Source of the DNA: Longitalea arenae
Lineage (GTDB): Bacteria > Bacteroidota > Bacteroidia > Chitinophagales > Chitinophagaceae
Length of the DNA stretch: 64,000 bases
Reading direction: 5' to 3'
Assembly (NCBI RefSeq): GCF_016924755.1
Contig: NZ_JAFFJX010000023.1
Coordinates: 1 to 64,000, forward strand
Each line of letters opens with the position of its first letter. Positions within the stretch are counted from its first letter, which is position 1. Below the pieces are notes generated by a model. The model was not told the origin of the DNA. It did not search any database and was given only the letters and a program-made list of their open reading frames with translations. Shown piece after piece: positions 52,056 to 60,403 of the stretch. The translations under genes were made by a program, and so were the position numbers.

Positions 52056-53333
52056 TCAATGTAGTATCTTATTGTTAACGTATGGCTGGTTGGCGGCCTC
52101 GATGATCAATTGATTGCCTTTTACTTTTAGACGGATGTTTTTGTCAGAGATCATGATTTTATTGATCAACTCTTCTATATTCATGGTCCTTGAACCCTGA
52201 AAGCTTACCTTGGTATTAGTGTTTGCTGTACCCACCAGGGTGAGGCCATACCACCGGGCTAATTCAGCAGCCACGCAATTCAGATCGTCGTTGCGGAAAT
52301 TAAACAGGCGTTTCGTATAGGCGATTACCTTATCCTCATCTTTCTTTTTATAGATCTCAATAGGTTTGCCTTTTTCGATCATGGCTGTTTCTCCTGCAAG
52401 GAGGGTGGTCTGATAGGGGCCGGCATTCAGTACCAGTTTACCCGAGACGGCGGTCACGATTGTTGTTTTTTCATTATCGTAAGTACGAATATTAAAGGCC
52501 CCGCCATAACTGGTGATCCGGGCGGTACTGGTTTTGGCGCGAAAGGGGGTTGAGTCGATCGGAACAGCGGTAATATAGGCTTCGCCGTTAAGCGTTATTT
52601 CTCTGTTGGAGCCTTCAAAGCGATCGGGATATAATACCTCCGATGCTGCATTTAAGATAAAAGAACTGCCATCAGGCAGGGGGCCTGGTAAAATGGTTTT
52701 CACTTTATTGCTGATCTTGTGGTCTTTTTTATAGCGGGCGGTGTTATTATCCCCAAAGGCGCCGCGGCGGCTTACGAACTGCAGATCGGGTTGTTCGGGA
52801 GCTGTGTCACGATCTACTGAAAAGGGCCGCGCTGCTGCGCGCGGCCCGTTGTTTCTGGAAAGGGATGGTACTTCAGCAACATAACTGTCATGGCTGGTGT
52901 TGCCCGGCTCTGCAGGTCTTGCAGGCGATGTAACCACATCATTCTCCGGTTTGAAAGTAGCCGGTGTTGTTTCTGCCACTAAAGGTGCAGGTGATCCCCC
53001 ACGGAAATCGTCAACCAGCCACGGTGTGAAAGAAACCGCTATTATAAAAGCTGCTGCCGCTATTCGTTTTCTCTTAGTCTTCCTGGTCGTTTTTGCCAGG
53101 CGGTGTTTATGTAAGCGCTGGTAAAAGTCGTTGGTACAGGCCTCCAGGTCTATTTCCTCCAGTTGTTTGGCGCGGGCCAGGATCCAGTCCTTGTCTTTAA
53201 AGCGTTCGAGCCAGGCTTTGTTCTCCACCGAGAGCGAAGCCCAGGCTTCCAGTTGGGCGATCTCTTCCGGCGTAGCTTCTTCGTTCATGTATTTTACGAG
53301 CAGCGCGGTTATAGGTTCATGTGTTTCTGACAT
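52056..53333 (-). CDS. FecR-family anti-sigma factor, 425 aa
   Basis: The N-terminal cytoplasmic domain (EEIAQLEAWASLSVENKAWL) binds sigma. A basic stretch (KTTRKTKRKRI) precedes one TM helix at about residues 90-108. A long periplasmic linker follows, then the FecR beta domain: LPDGSSFILNAASEVLYPD, EITLNGEAYITAV, ILITSYGGAFNIRTYDNEKT-like strands, and the C-terminal STN-like domain ending LKVKGNQLIIEA. It holds ECF sigma until the receptor signals. Gene order sigma-FecR-SusC-SusD on the minus strand. Confidence 0.9.
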   Translation of the reverse strand: MSETHEPITALLVKYMNEEATPEEIAQLEAWASLSVENKAWLERFKDKDWILARAKQLEEIDLEACTNDFYQRLHKHRLAKTTRKTKRKRIAAAAFIIAVSFTPWLVDDFRGGSPAPLVAETTPATFKPENDVVTSPARPAEPGNTSHDSYVAEVPSLSRNNGPRAAARPFSVDRDTAPEQPDLQFVSRRGAFGDNNTARYKKDHKISNKVKTILPGPLPDGSSFILNAASEVLYPDRFEGSNREITLNGEAYITAVPIDSTPFRAKTSTARITSYGGAFNIRTYDNEKTTIVTAVSGKLVLNAGPYQTTLLAGETAMIEKGKPIEIYKKKDEDKVIAYTKRLFNFRNDDLNCVAAELARWYGLTLVGTANTNTKVSFQGSRTMNIEELINKIMISDKNIRLKVKGNQLIIEAANQPYVNNKILH

Positions 53334-53464
53334 GATGTAGTAGGTTAAAAAGAGTATGTTTGTAAATTCACCTCGTTGAATACTGATACCATTCTAAAGA
53401 CGTAGAGGGGGCTGCAAAAACAAGGTGGATGGTAAAATTTTTTTTTAGCGGGGTGGCGAACAAG

Positions 53465-54019
53465 TCATCCGCAGGCAATAACCACGATCGTAAGGATGGT
53501 ATTCAACAGCTGCAATTTGATTTCATTAATCGCCGATTTTCTTTGCTGTCGAACTGCTTCCCCGGTAATACCCAGATCGCCGCCAACTTCTTCGTAGGTT
53601 CTTCCCTTTAATATAGTTTCGTCTATGATATACTGTTTTTTGGGCGGCAGGTTTTTAATTATCTGCAGAATGGCTTCTATACATTCGTGCTCGTTTACAA
53701 CCTGGGGATTTTCGGCGTGTTTGCCAAATGCTAGCCATTTCAGCAGTCTTCGATGAGGTATGTGCTTTCTAAGTTCATCTATGCACATGTGCCTGGCTTT
53801 TACATAGAGGAAGGCCTTTATATTCATTTCACCTTCAAATCTTTGTTGGCTTTCCCATAACTCTATGAATATGTCTTGTGTTTTGTCGCGGGCATTTGCT
53901 TTGTCATTTAAAATACTGTAGCAAAGGAGCAATATGGGTTTGAAATATTTGTTGTGTACTTTGGTAAATACATCGGAGTTACGTTGATTAAACAAATCGA
54001 GTTCATGTTGTTCAAGCAT
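53465..54019 (-). CDS. ECF RNA polymerase sigma factor, 184 aa
   Basis: Region 2 (DKTQDIFIELWESQQRFEGE, then MNIKAFLYVKARHMCIDELR) and region 4 (LPPKKQYIIDETILKGRTYE, then EVGGDLGITGEAVRQQRKSA) are clear for the Bacteroidota ECF group. The end is hydrophobic (LQLLNTILTIVVIACG), unusual for a cytoplasmic sigma and shared by the paralogue at 56649. It directs polymerase to the Sus genes after release by FecR. The start at ATG 54019 is supported by the matching upstream block at 54020-54160. Confidence 0.9.
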   Translation of the reverse strand: MLEQHELDLFNQRNSDVFTKVHNKYFKPILLLCYSILNDKANARDKTQDIFIELWESQQRFEGEMNIKAFLYVKARHMCIDELRKHIPHRRLLKWLAFGKHAENPQVVNEHECIEAILQIIKNLPPKKQYIIDETILKGRTYEEVGGDLGITGEAVRQQRKSAINEIKLQLLNTILTIVVIACG

Positions 54020-54160
54020 AATGGTATTATACTTTTAAAGTTGATAGCAGTTGTTCAGCATCTTAAGTGATGGCGCATACATTGTGCGGTTACTGAATAT
54101 GTAAGCAACACATATATTAATGCGGATCAGGTGGGATCAGTATTAACGAAGAGTATAGAT
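54020..54160 (-). promoter_or_regulatory. Conserved upstream block of the ECF sigma gene (copy A)
   Basis: The region before ATG 54019 matches, base by base with scattered changes, the region before the paralogous sigma gene at 57270-57410. Both contain ATAATGG(T/C)ATTATACTTTTAAAGT, a GATGGCGCAT stretch, and GCGGATCAGGTGGGATCA (54122-54139 here; 57370-57387 there) at about 101-103 bp from the start codon. Conservation outside coding sequence suggests promoter and regulatory sites. Confidence 0.55.
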
Positions 54161-54520
54161 GTGTTTCACAGGTGAGCTGTAGTGGATTAATGCACGCAAA
54201 AGTATAGTAATTCAATACAGAAAAAAAAATTAGTAAGTTTTAGTACTTCTAGAAGTTTGAATAATTACTAACGGAGCAATGCGATATGTTGGTCAGACAC
54301 GATCCGATTTACACCAGTTTAACCCTCTTAAGTGTAAAGTTATTTCAGGATTTATTCTTCACCTGTATAGCTATGTTAGGACGAGACAAGTAGTGTCGGA
54401 GTGGCCGGGGAGTTGCCTAAGAGCTGCCGACGACTTCTCTGGGGGTTGTCTAAGAGTTGTCTGGGACTTGCCTTACGCCCCAGGGATCAAGAGCTATCTT
54501 AGAGCTATCTCAGAGCTATC
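54161..54520. other. Intergenic with an 11-bp tandem repeat
   Basis: No gene is supported. At 54491-54530, GAGCTATCTTA recurs three and a half times with an 11-bp period. It overlaps the very end of the decayed SusC gene. Confidence 0.45.
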
Positions 54521-54955
54521 TTAGAGCAGTCCCTGTGCTGTTGCACACCATGACCCGGCCAGTTGGGTACAATTCAGGTACAAGTTTGCAGGTGAAAAAG
54601 TGTTTTGAGGGGTGGGCGGTACCACCACATTCTTTGTTATTGTCTCTTGTACGCTTATGATAATATTGTGTACCCGCCGCACGAAGAAACTGTCGGTTTT
54701 TATGTTTGTACCGTAGACTTTTAAGAAGGTATTTGGCTGAAGGATCTTGAAATGAAAAAGACCTTTTTTGTTGGTAATGGTAGAAACACCTGTACGCAGG
54801 TTGGCCACGGTAACATCCTGAACCGGTTCACCCAACTGATTGATCAGTTTGCCGCTTATACTGCGGCTCGCCTTTTCCCTAATTTGCGCATGGATCGGCT
54901 GCGCCGGGAGCAGGAGTATGGCAAAGCAAATTATTGGTCTATTGGGCAATCCCAT
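54521..54955 (-). pseudogene. SusC remnant with a large internal deletion, 144 aa
   Basis: The N-terminus (signal, then SGKLINQLGEPVQDVTVANLR and the RRVHNIIISVQETITKNV stretch) aligns with residues 1-115 of the full SusC at 48763-51975. The end (ANLYLNCTQLAG) matches the C-terminal ANIYLNCSNPG of that protein (near residue 1035). About 920 residues are missing between them, with a short unrelated joint, so the gene is a deletion product. Its stop is followed by a short tandem repeat. The reading frame is still open and could be translated. Confidence 0.7.
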
Positions 54956-54977
54956 GTGCTTAGAGTTGAGTATAAAA

Positions 54978-56558
54978 TTAATGAATGATCAATTCATTGC
55001 CTTTCAGTGTTAAATGGCATTGACCATCGGAGGTAACAAGCTTTTTTATGACATCTGTAACTTCAACGAGTCGCGACCCCCGGAAGCTAACCCGTGTATG
55101 GCTGCTATCATTGCCAGCCACTGTCAGGCCATACCAGCGGGCAATCTCCCGGGCCACGTCATTTACGTTGTCGTTCTCGAAATAAAAAAGCTTTCTGGTA
55201 TAGGCTACTATTTTTTCAACATTCTTTCTGTTGTACAATTCAATGGGAGCTCCTCTTTGAATGATAGCGGTTTCTCCTGCCTCGATTTGGGCCTGGTAGG
55301 TGCCGGCCTGCACAGTTAGGTTATCGCCTGTCAGTGCGGTTACCGTTGTCTGCTTTCCGTTGCTATAAGAGTGCACATTAAAACTACCGCCATAGCTTAG
55401 GATAAGGGCGTTCTTCGTTCTAACCAGCAAGGGTTGGTCTGCATTCTGCACAAGGTTGAAATATGCTTCTCCTTCGAGCGTTATCCTTCTATTACTAGTA
55501 TCGAATGGATCAGAATAGCCAATCTCTGATCCCGCATTTAAAATAAAGGCACTTCCATCGGGAAGGAAGCTAGGTAAGATAGTTCTCTCCTTATTAATGA
55601 TTACGTGTTCTTTTTTCCGCGGCCCCAAAACGGACCTGGTGCCGTGCGCGTTCTTGCTGACAAAGGCTGGCGCTGCTGGTGTTAATTCTATGTTTTCAGC
55701 AGTGTCTGCTGGCAGGTGCAATCTGGAAGGCTGGTCGGTACTATCCGGTAAGTGTGATGTGGCGTGCGTTGGCTTGTGATTGGCTGCCGGATTGATTGTA
55801 ACTGGAGTGGTTTGTGCAACAGGTTGTTTTTGCGCCACTTCTAATAGATCGTGGTTGTGTAACCAGGCAGCAAAGAAAAGTATACAAACAGCGGCCGCAG
55901 CAGCGAAGCTACGCCGCATGCGTTTGCGTTTTAAGCTTTTAATGCGTTGGTAATACTCTAAGTGCTGTAAGCAATCGCTCGCGTTTGCCTCCCTATAGAT
56001 TTTTTCCATCCGCCCGTAGCGCTTCCGGATGAGGCTGAAGTTATTGGAACGGTTCAGCCAGTTTCTGTTCTCCACCGATAAAGAAGCCCACTCTTCCACC
56101 TGCATGATCTCTGCGTCAGTGGCGCCGCCAGTTAGATATCTCATTAACGGTGAAGAAGTTTTACTTGGCCGGTAATGGCGCAATTCTATGATTTCTACCA
56201 ACTCAGCTAAGCTGGCCGCTTCATCCAGCAACAGGTATAGTAACCGCTTGTCACCGGATAGCACCCGCATGGATTCTTTCACCCATTTTTTCTGTGGCTT
56301 TTTATGCCGAAGTGTGTCAGAGCAGGCATCCAACATGATGTTAAACAAGTAGTCTTTAATGTACGGTATACTTTTGAAGAGTGCCTTGCTGGTTCCTAAC
56401 TGCATAAATGCGTTTAGCGTAACGGCTTCAGCATCATCTTTATTGGCCAGGAGATTATAGGAAACATATTTTAACAGCGGGTAAAATTCATTGTAAGCAT
56501 TTACAAAGGTCTGGTCCTTATATTCATCGATAGAGCAAGCTTCATTTTTCAATGGCAT
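54978..56558 (-). CDS. FecR-family anti-sigma factor with N-terminal sigma-region-2-like domain, 526 aa
   Basis: Residues 1-130 look like ECF sigma region 2: FVNAYNEFYPLLKYVSYNLL, then ANKDDAEAVTLNAFMQLGTS, SIPYIKDYLFNIMLDACSDT, LRHKK. A normal FecR protein follows from about residue 133 (LMRYLTGGATDAEIMQVEEW, one TM at about 220, then LPDGSAFILNAGSEIGYSD, LEGEAYFNLV, and a C-terminal STN-like domain). No region 4 is recognisable; the stretch between is degenerate. Domain boundaries are clear because the second part aligns with the FecR at 52056 from its own residue 8. It lies between sigma (upstream) and the SusC remnant. It may sequester its own sigma partner or RNA polymerase. Confidence 0.82.
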   Translation of the reverse strand: MPLKNEACSIDEYKDQTFVNAYNEFYPLLKYVSYNLLANKDDAEAVTLNAFMQLGTSKALFKSIPYIKDYLFNIMLDACSDTLRHKKPQKKWVKESMRVLSGDKRLLYLLLDEAASLAELVEIIELRHYRPSKTSSPLMRYLTGGATDAEIMQVEEWASLSVENRNWLNRSNNFSLIRKRYGRMEKIYREANASDCLQHLEYYQRIKSLKRKRMRRSFAAAAAVCILFFAAWLHNHDLLEVAQKQPVAQTTPVTINPAANHKPTHATSHLPDSTDQPSRLHLPADTAENIELTPAAPAFVSKNAHGTRSVLGPRKKEHVIINKERTILPSFLPDGSAFILNAGSEIGYSDPFDTSNRRITLEGEAYFNLVQNADQPLLVRTKNALILSYGGSFNVHSYSNGKQTTVTALTGDNLTVQAGTYQAQIEAGETAIIQRGAPIELYNRKNVEKIVAYTRKLFYFENDNVNDVAREIARWYGLTVAGNDSSHTRVSFRGSRLVEVTDVIKKLVTSDGQCHLTLKGNELIIH

Positions 56559-56648
56559 ATGTAACGATGTTTTAATGAAGAACTGGTAAGTGATGGTTTT
56601 TCGAACAGAAGTATTTATCGTTTCACCTCGTTATGTACTGATAGCAAT

Positions 56649-57269
56649 CTAAAGACGTAAAGGGGGGTACAAAAACAAGGTAAATGGTATTTTTATTAGC
56701 AAGGTTGCCATAGACCATGCGCATGCAATTACCAGTATGGCCAGGATGGTATTCATCAACTGCAGTTTAATTTGTCGAAGAGTCTGGATTTTTTGCTGGC
56801 GGACTGCCTCCGCGGAAATCCCCAGCTTCGCGCCAATTTCTTTGTTGGTTCTTCCATTGGTATAAGCCTCAGTTAATATATCCTTTTGCCTGGGCGACAG
56901 GTCTTGAATGATCTGAACGATAGCATCAGTAGCTGCGTGATCGTGTATAGCCTGGGGATCTTCAACCTCCTGGCTTTGCTGCAGCCATTTCTGGAATCGC
57001 CGGATCGTTTTATATTTTCTCAGTTTATCAATACACATGTTGCGGGCGGTGGTAAACAGGAAGCCTTTTATATGCCCTTCGCTTTCGAAAGGCCGCTGGT
57101 TTTCCCACAGTTTGATGAATGTCTCCTGCGCTAAACCTTTGGCTTTATCTAAATCTTCTAACAGAGAGAAACAAAGAATAACTATTTCTTTGTGGTACTT
57201 ATGGAACAGTTTAGTGAATATTTCATGGTTACGAGCATTAAACTGATCGAGCTCATATTGTTCAAGCAT
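56649..57269 (-). CDS. ECF RNA polymerase sigma factor, 206 aa
   Basis: Close paralogue of the sigma at 53465: the same MLEQYELDQFNARNHEIFTK start, region 2 (AQETFIKLWENQRPFESEGH, MNMCIDKLR-like segment), and region 4 (LSPRQKDILTEAYTNGRTNK, EIGAKLGISAEAVRQQKIQT). The C-terminus is longer and strongly hydrophobic (QLMNTILAILVIACAWSMAT, then LLIKIPFTLFLY), which could anchor it to the membrane. The spacer to the fused FecR gene (56559-56648) matches the spacer after sigma 53465 (TCTAAAGACGTA, CAAAAACAAGGT). Confidence 0.88.
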   Translation of the reverse strand: MLEQYELDQFNARNHEIFTKLFHKYHKEIVILCFSLLEDLDKAKGLAQETFIKLWENQRPFESEGHIKGFLFTTARNMCIDKLRKYKTIRRFQKWLQQSQEVEDPQAIHDHAATDAIVQIIQDLSPRQKDILTEAYTNGRTNKEIGAKLGISAEAVRQQKIQTLRQIKLQLMNTILAILVIACAWSMATLLIKIPFTLFLYPPLRL

Positions 57270-57410
57270 AATGGCATTATACTTTTAAAGTGAAGCGAGA
57301 TGTTTAATATGGTTAATTGATGGCGCATCCGTTGTGTAGCTACTAAATATGTAAGCGACACATAGCAGTGCGGATCAGGTGGGATCAATATTAACGAGGT
57401 GAGTCATCAC
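57270..57410 (-). promoter_or_regulatory. Conserved upstream block of the paralogous ECF sigma gene (copy B)
   Basis: Same layout as 54020-54160, including GCGGATCAGGTGGGATCA (57370-57387) and AATATGTAAGC-ACACATA. The copies show that the whole sigma-FecR-SusC block was duplicated in tandem. Confidence 0.5.
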
Positions 57411-57925
57411 AGGGTGGGTGAGCAGGATTAATGCGCTCGAAAGTAGCAAAAGTTTAATTTACTGCAATGCTGTTGTGAAATAAAAAGTACATTTTTGAAC
57501 CATACAATTCATAGATGTTTTTAACTAAAACAATTCGAGTATTTTTTTTGAAAACATAGCAGTGATCAAGTTCTTACTAAGCAACTTGTTTTTAAAAGGC
57601 GATGCTGTAATATTGCACAACACATACAAGTACCGACATGTTTACAGTCCCGCCATACATGATTTCCTTAGACCAGATCAAGATCGATTTAGTTAGTTTA
57701 AATTAAGCCTCTAAAAATTGTAAACGCTCATTAATTTTTAATAAATTGTAGAAGGCAAACCTGTATCTTCTACATATTCCTTATTCTTTCTTTCTGAATC
57801 TATTATCACCGAAACTAATTAGTAGCAGCTGTATTGTGCAGCCGTACAAAATCGTTTTGCCAGACAACTGAAAAACCTCCTCCTTTAAACAAATAACAAA
57901 TACCGTTTTTAAGGCTTCTATAGTG
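57411..57925. other. Intergenic with an inverted repeat
   Basis: No gene is supported. TGTAGAAG at 57747-57754 pairs with CTTCTACA at 57767-57774 (8-bp stem, 12-nt loop), about 150 bp before the plus-strand sigma start. It could be an operator or a leader hairpin for that divergent locus. Confidence 0.4.
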
Positions 57926-58519
57926 ATGGCAAAAGAATATACCGAACCGGAGATTATTGACGGCTTAAAAAAGAATGATCGCCGGGTATGTCAGTACTTA
58001 TTTGATACTTACTATACCCAGATTGTATATTTTACTTACAGGATCGTGGAAGACCGAGAGGAGGCAGAAGACATTGTTATTCGTACTTTCTATTCATTCT
58101 GGAATATTAGAGATAGATTCAATTCCATCCTGAATATTAAAGCGTTCCTATACATTACTGCGCGGAACAATAGTTTCAATTTTTTGAAATACCGCCAACG
58201 CCAAAGAGAAAATATCAGGGATTTAACTGTTCAGCCATTTTCTGAAGAAACGAGCGAAACAGAAAGGAGGATCATTCAATCTGACTTTATGAAATACGTT
58301 TACCAGGAGCTACAAAACTTGCCGGATAAATGCAGGCAAATAGCTGTAATGACCTGGTTTGATGGACTAAATGCTAGCGAAATAGCCGAACAATTAAATA
58401 TTTCAGTAAGCACAGTCACTACGCAAAGAGCAAGAGCGATCAAATACCTGAAAGAAATATTGTCTGACGACAATTTGATGGTGCTCTCCATCATCTTGAC
58501 CACCCTCGAGTATTTGTAG
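57926..58519 (+). CDS. ECF RNA polymerase sigma factor, 197 aa
   Basis: ATG 57926 (a GTG lies one codon before). Region 2 is DREEAEDIVIRTFYSFWNIR then FNSILNIKAFLYITARNNS; region 4 is LPDKCRQIAVMTWFDGLNAS then EIAEQLNISVSTVTTQRARA. The end is hydrophobic (NLMVLSIILTTLEYL), as in the two minus-strand paralogues. It starts a plus-strand locus sigma-FecR-SusC-SusD, divergent from the minus-strand one. Confidence 0.88.
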   Translation: MAKEYTEPEIIDGLKKNDRRVCQYLFDTYYTQIVYFTYRIVEDREEAEDIVIRTFYSFWNIRDRFNSILNIKAFLYITARNNSFNFLKYRQRQRENIRDLTVQPFSEETSETERRIIQSDFMKYVYQELQNLPDKCRQIAVMTWFDGLNASEIAEQLNISVSTVTTQRARAIKYLKEILSDDNLMVLSIILTTLEYL

Positions 58520-58628
58520 AGGATTTTAAAAAAAAACTCATGTTGCCTGTGGACATGATATAAATCCTAATTGTTTTAATATATAGAATGTTAAGAAATT
58601 ATTACGCTTACCGTTTAAATCGGTTCAA

Positions 58629-59879
58629 ATGAACGATGAATTGTACGGATTATCAGGCGGCAGTTTCGAAATGGGAAGTATTATTCGAAAATACACCCGG
58701 CAGGAAATTAATGCAGAGGAGCAGGCATTGCTGGATAGTTGGAAAGCTAAATCGGAAGAAAACAGAATGTTGTTTGAAGAACTCGTTCACGGCGATTCAT
58801 TACCTGTGGAACTGGCAAACTACCATCAAATGGAGGTCAGAAAGGAGGCTGCAGGTGAGATGATGATGGAAATGACCTTTCCTGCAGAAGGGAATATAAG
58901 ATCTATGCCTTGGAATTGGAAAAGAATGGCTGCCGCTGCGGCCATCGTTTTATTTGTTATTACAGGCGCGCTCTTGCTGTTCATTAACAAAGACCAAAAG
59001 GCGAAGATCACAACACAAAATGTTAGTAAGAGATCTACAAAGGATAAAGCACCAGGTAGAGATGGAGCTACACTAACCCTGGCTAGTGGAGAGCAGATCG
59101 TACTTGACAGTACAGCGAATGGATTTGTTATCGAGCAAGGCGAAACAGCGATTGTTAAAAAAGACGGAATGTTATCCTATTCGCCCAAAAAGGGTGGGGA
59201 AGAGGGAAAGGTTCTTTATAATACGCTCAGCACACCACGAGGCAGGCAGTTTCAATTGTTGCTGCCGGATGGAAGTAAGCTTTGGCTGAACGCAGCCTCT
59301 TCCGTAAAGTATCCGACAGTATTTGCGGGCAAGGAAAGAGTAATTGAGATCAATGGCGAAGCGTACTTCGAAGTTCCGCCCCTAACTCGAAAAGGAGGTA
59401 AAGAAAGAGTTCCTTTCATTGTAAAGACGAGTGATATGGAAGTGGAGGTTTTAGGTACAGAGTTTAATGTAAAAGCCTACAAAGACGAGACTAATGTAAG
59501 TGCTACATTATTAGAAGGAAAAGTGGAAGTAAAAACTGGAAGCTCCCAGGCATTGCTTACACCCGGAAAACAGGCTATTGTCGGTCAAACCGAATCCACA
59601 AATAAAATCACGGTGATTGAGAACGCTGATACCGAAGAAGCTATTGCCTGGAAAAACGGGTTGATCGCTGCCAATAAAGCGACCATTAAAGAAGCACTGA
59701 TGCAAATTTCCCGCTGGTATGATGTGGATTTGCAATTCAAAAACGAAATTAAGGAAGAAGAGATCCGGATACGAGTGCCGCGTACTGCCTCGCTATCCGG
59801 TGTATTGAAAATATTTGAATTAAGCAGCAGACTGCGGTTTGAGATGCAAGGAAACAAGTTAATTGTTTGGCAACAGTAA
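58629..59879 (+). CDS. FecR-family anti-sigma factor, 416 aa
   Basis: N-terminal cytoplasmic part (NAEEQALLDSWKAKSEENRM), TM helix at about residues 99-116 (AAAAAIVLFVITGALLLF), then the periplasmic domain: a first strand set with ANGFVIEQGETAIV, LPDGSKLWLNAASSVKYPT, ERVIEINGEAYFEVPP, MEVEVLGTEFNVKAYKDET, and a C-terminal STN-like domain ending LRFEMQGNKLIVWQQ. Lies 110 bp after its sigma. Typical length. Confidence 0.92.
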   Translation: MNDELYGLSGGSFEMGSIIRKYTRQEINAEEQALLDSWKAKSEENRMLFEELVHGDSLPVELANYHQMEVRKEAAGEMMMEMTFPAEGNIRSMPWNWKRMAAAAAIVLFVITGALLLFINKDQKAKITTQNVSKRSTKDKAPGRDGATLTLASGEQIVLDSTANGFVIEQGETAIVKKDGMLSYSPKKGGEEGKVLYNTLSTPRGRQFQLLLPDGSKLWLNAASSVKYPTVFAGKERVIEINGEAYFEVPPLTRKGGKERVPFIVKTSDMEVEVLGTEFNVKAYKDETNVSATLLEGKVEVKTGSSQALLTPGKQAIVGQTESTNKITVIENADTEEAIAWKNGLIAANKATIKEALMQISRWYDVDLQFKNEIKEEEIRIRVPRTASLSGVLKIFELSSRLRFEMQGNKLIVWQQ

Positions 59880-60403
59880 ACAAATGTACGTGGCTGTTGG
59901 AAGCAACAATATTGACAGTCAACAATCGAAACTAAGCTTATGGTAATGTTTACGCGCAGACAAAACGGCGTTGGCGCAGACTATTTGGAATCAAGCAAGT
60001 TGATTATATCTGATTCATACGGCGATAAGCCAGTTGCCTACTACATCATTGATACTATCCTTCGAAATCTTTCAGTGGCGATCACATCTCTCTTAATTAC
60101 CCATAACCCTATTAGTAATGAGAATTCCTTTTATAACCCTTTTATTCAACAAAATTGTAAGACGAACATAGGCGTGCTATCAGTACTACCAAATCTTACG
60201 TAGCTACCAATTACTGGCTGTCTTCATGCCGTTAACATTAAACCTGACTTGTTAAAATTGTTTTAACCTGGTATATAAACCACTGATTCAACTCAGCATG
60301 GGCACAGAAAAACCGGTAGTGTTCTCACCACTACCGGTTGGAAATGTCAGGGTAAAACAAAATGCTGGAGCAATCAATTTTATAACCCTAACAAAGTAAA
60401 ATT
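59880..60403. other. Intergenic leader region of the SusC gene
   Basis: No supported gene; an 87-codon frame (59940-60203) has no protein-like features. It contains the strong hairpin at 60311-60339 and presumably the promoter of the SusC operon. Confidence 0.35.
60311..60339. promoter_or_regulatory. 11-bp hairpin upstream of SusC
   Basis: AACCGGTAGTG (60311-60321) pairs with CACTACCGGTT (60329-60339) around a 7-nt loop, 65 bp before the SusC start. On the plus strand no T-run follows; on the minus strand TTTTT does, but no minus gene ends here. A role in the mRNA leader or as an operator is more likely than termination. Confidence 0.45.

Noticed and set aside
59940-60203. 87-codon plus-strand ORF before SusC
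   Set aside because: No conserved features, poor start context; the region reads as a leader.
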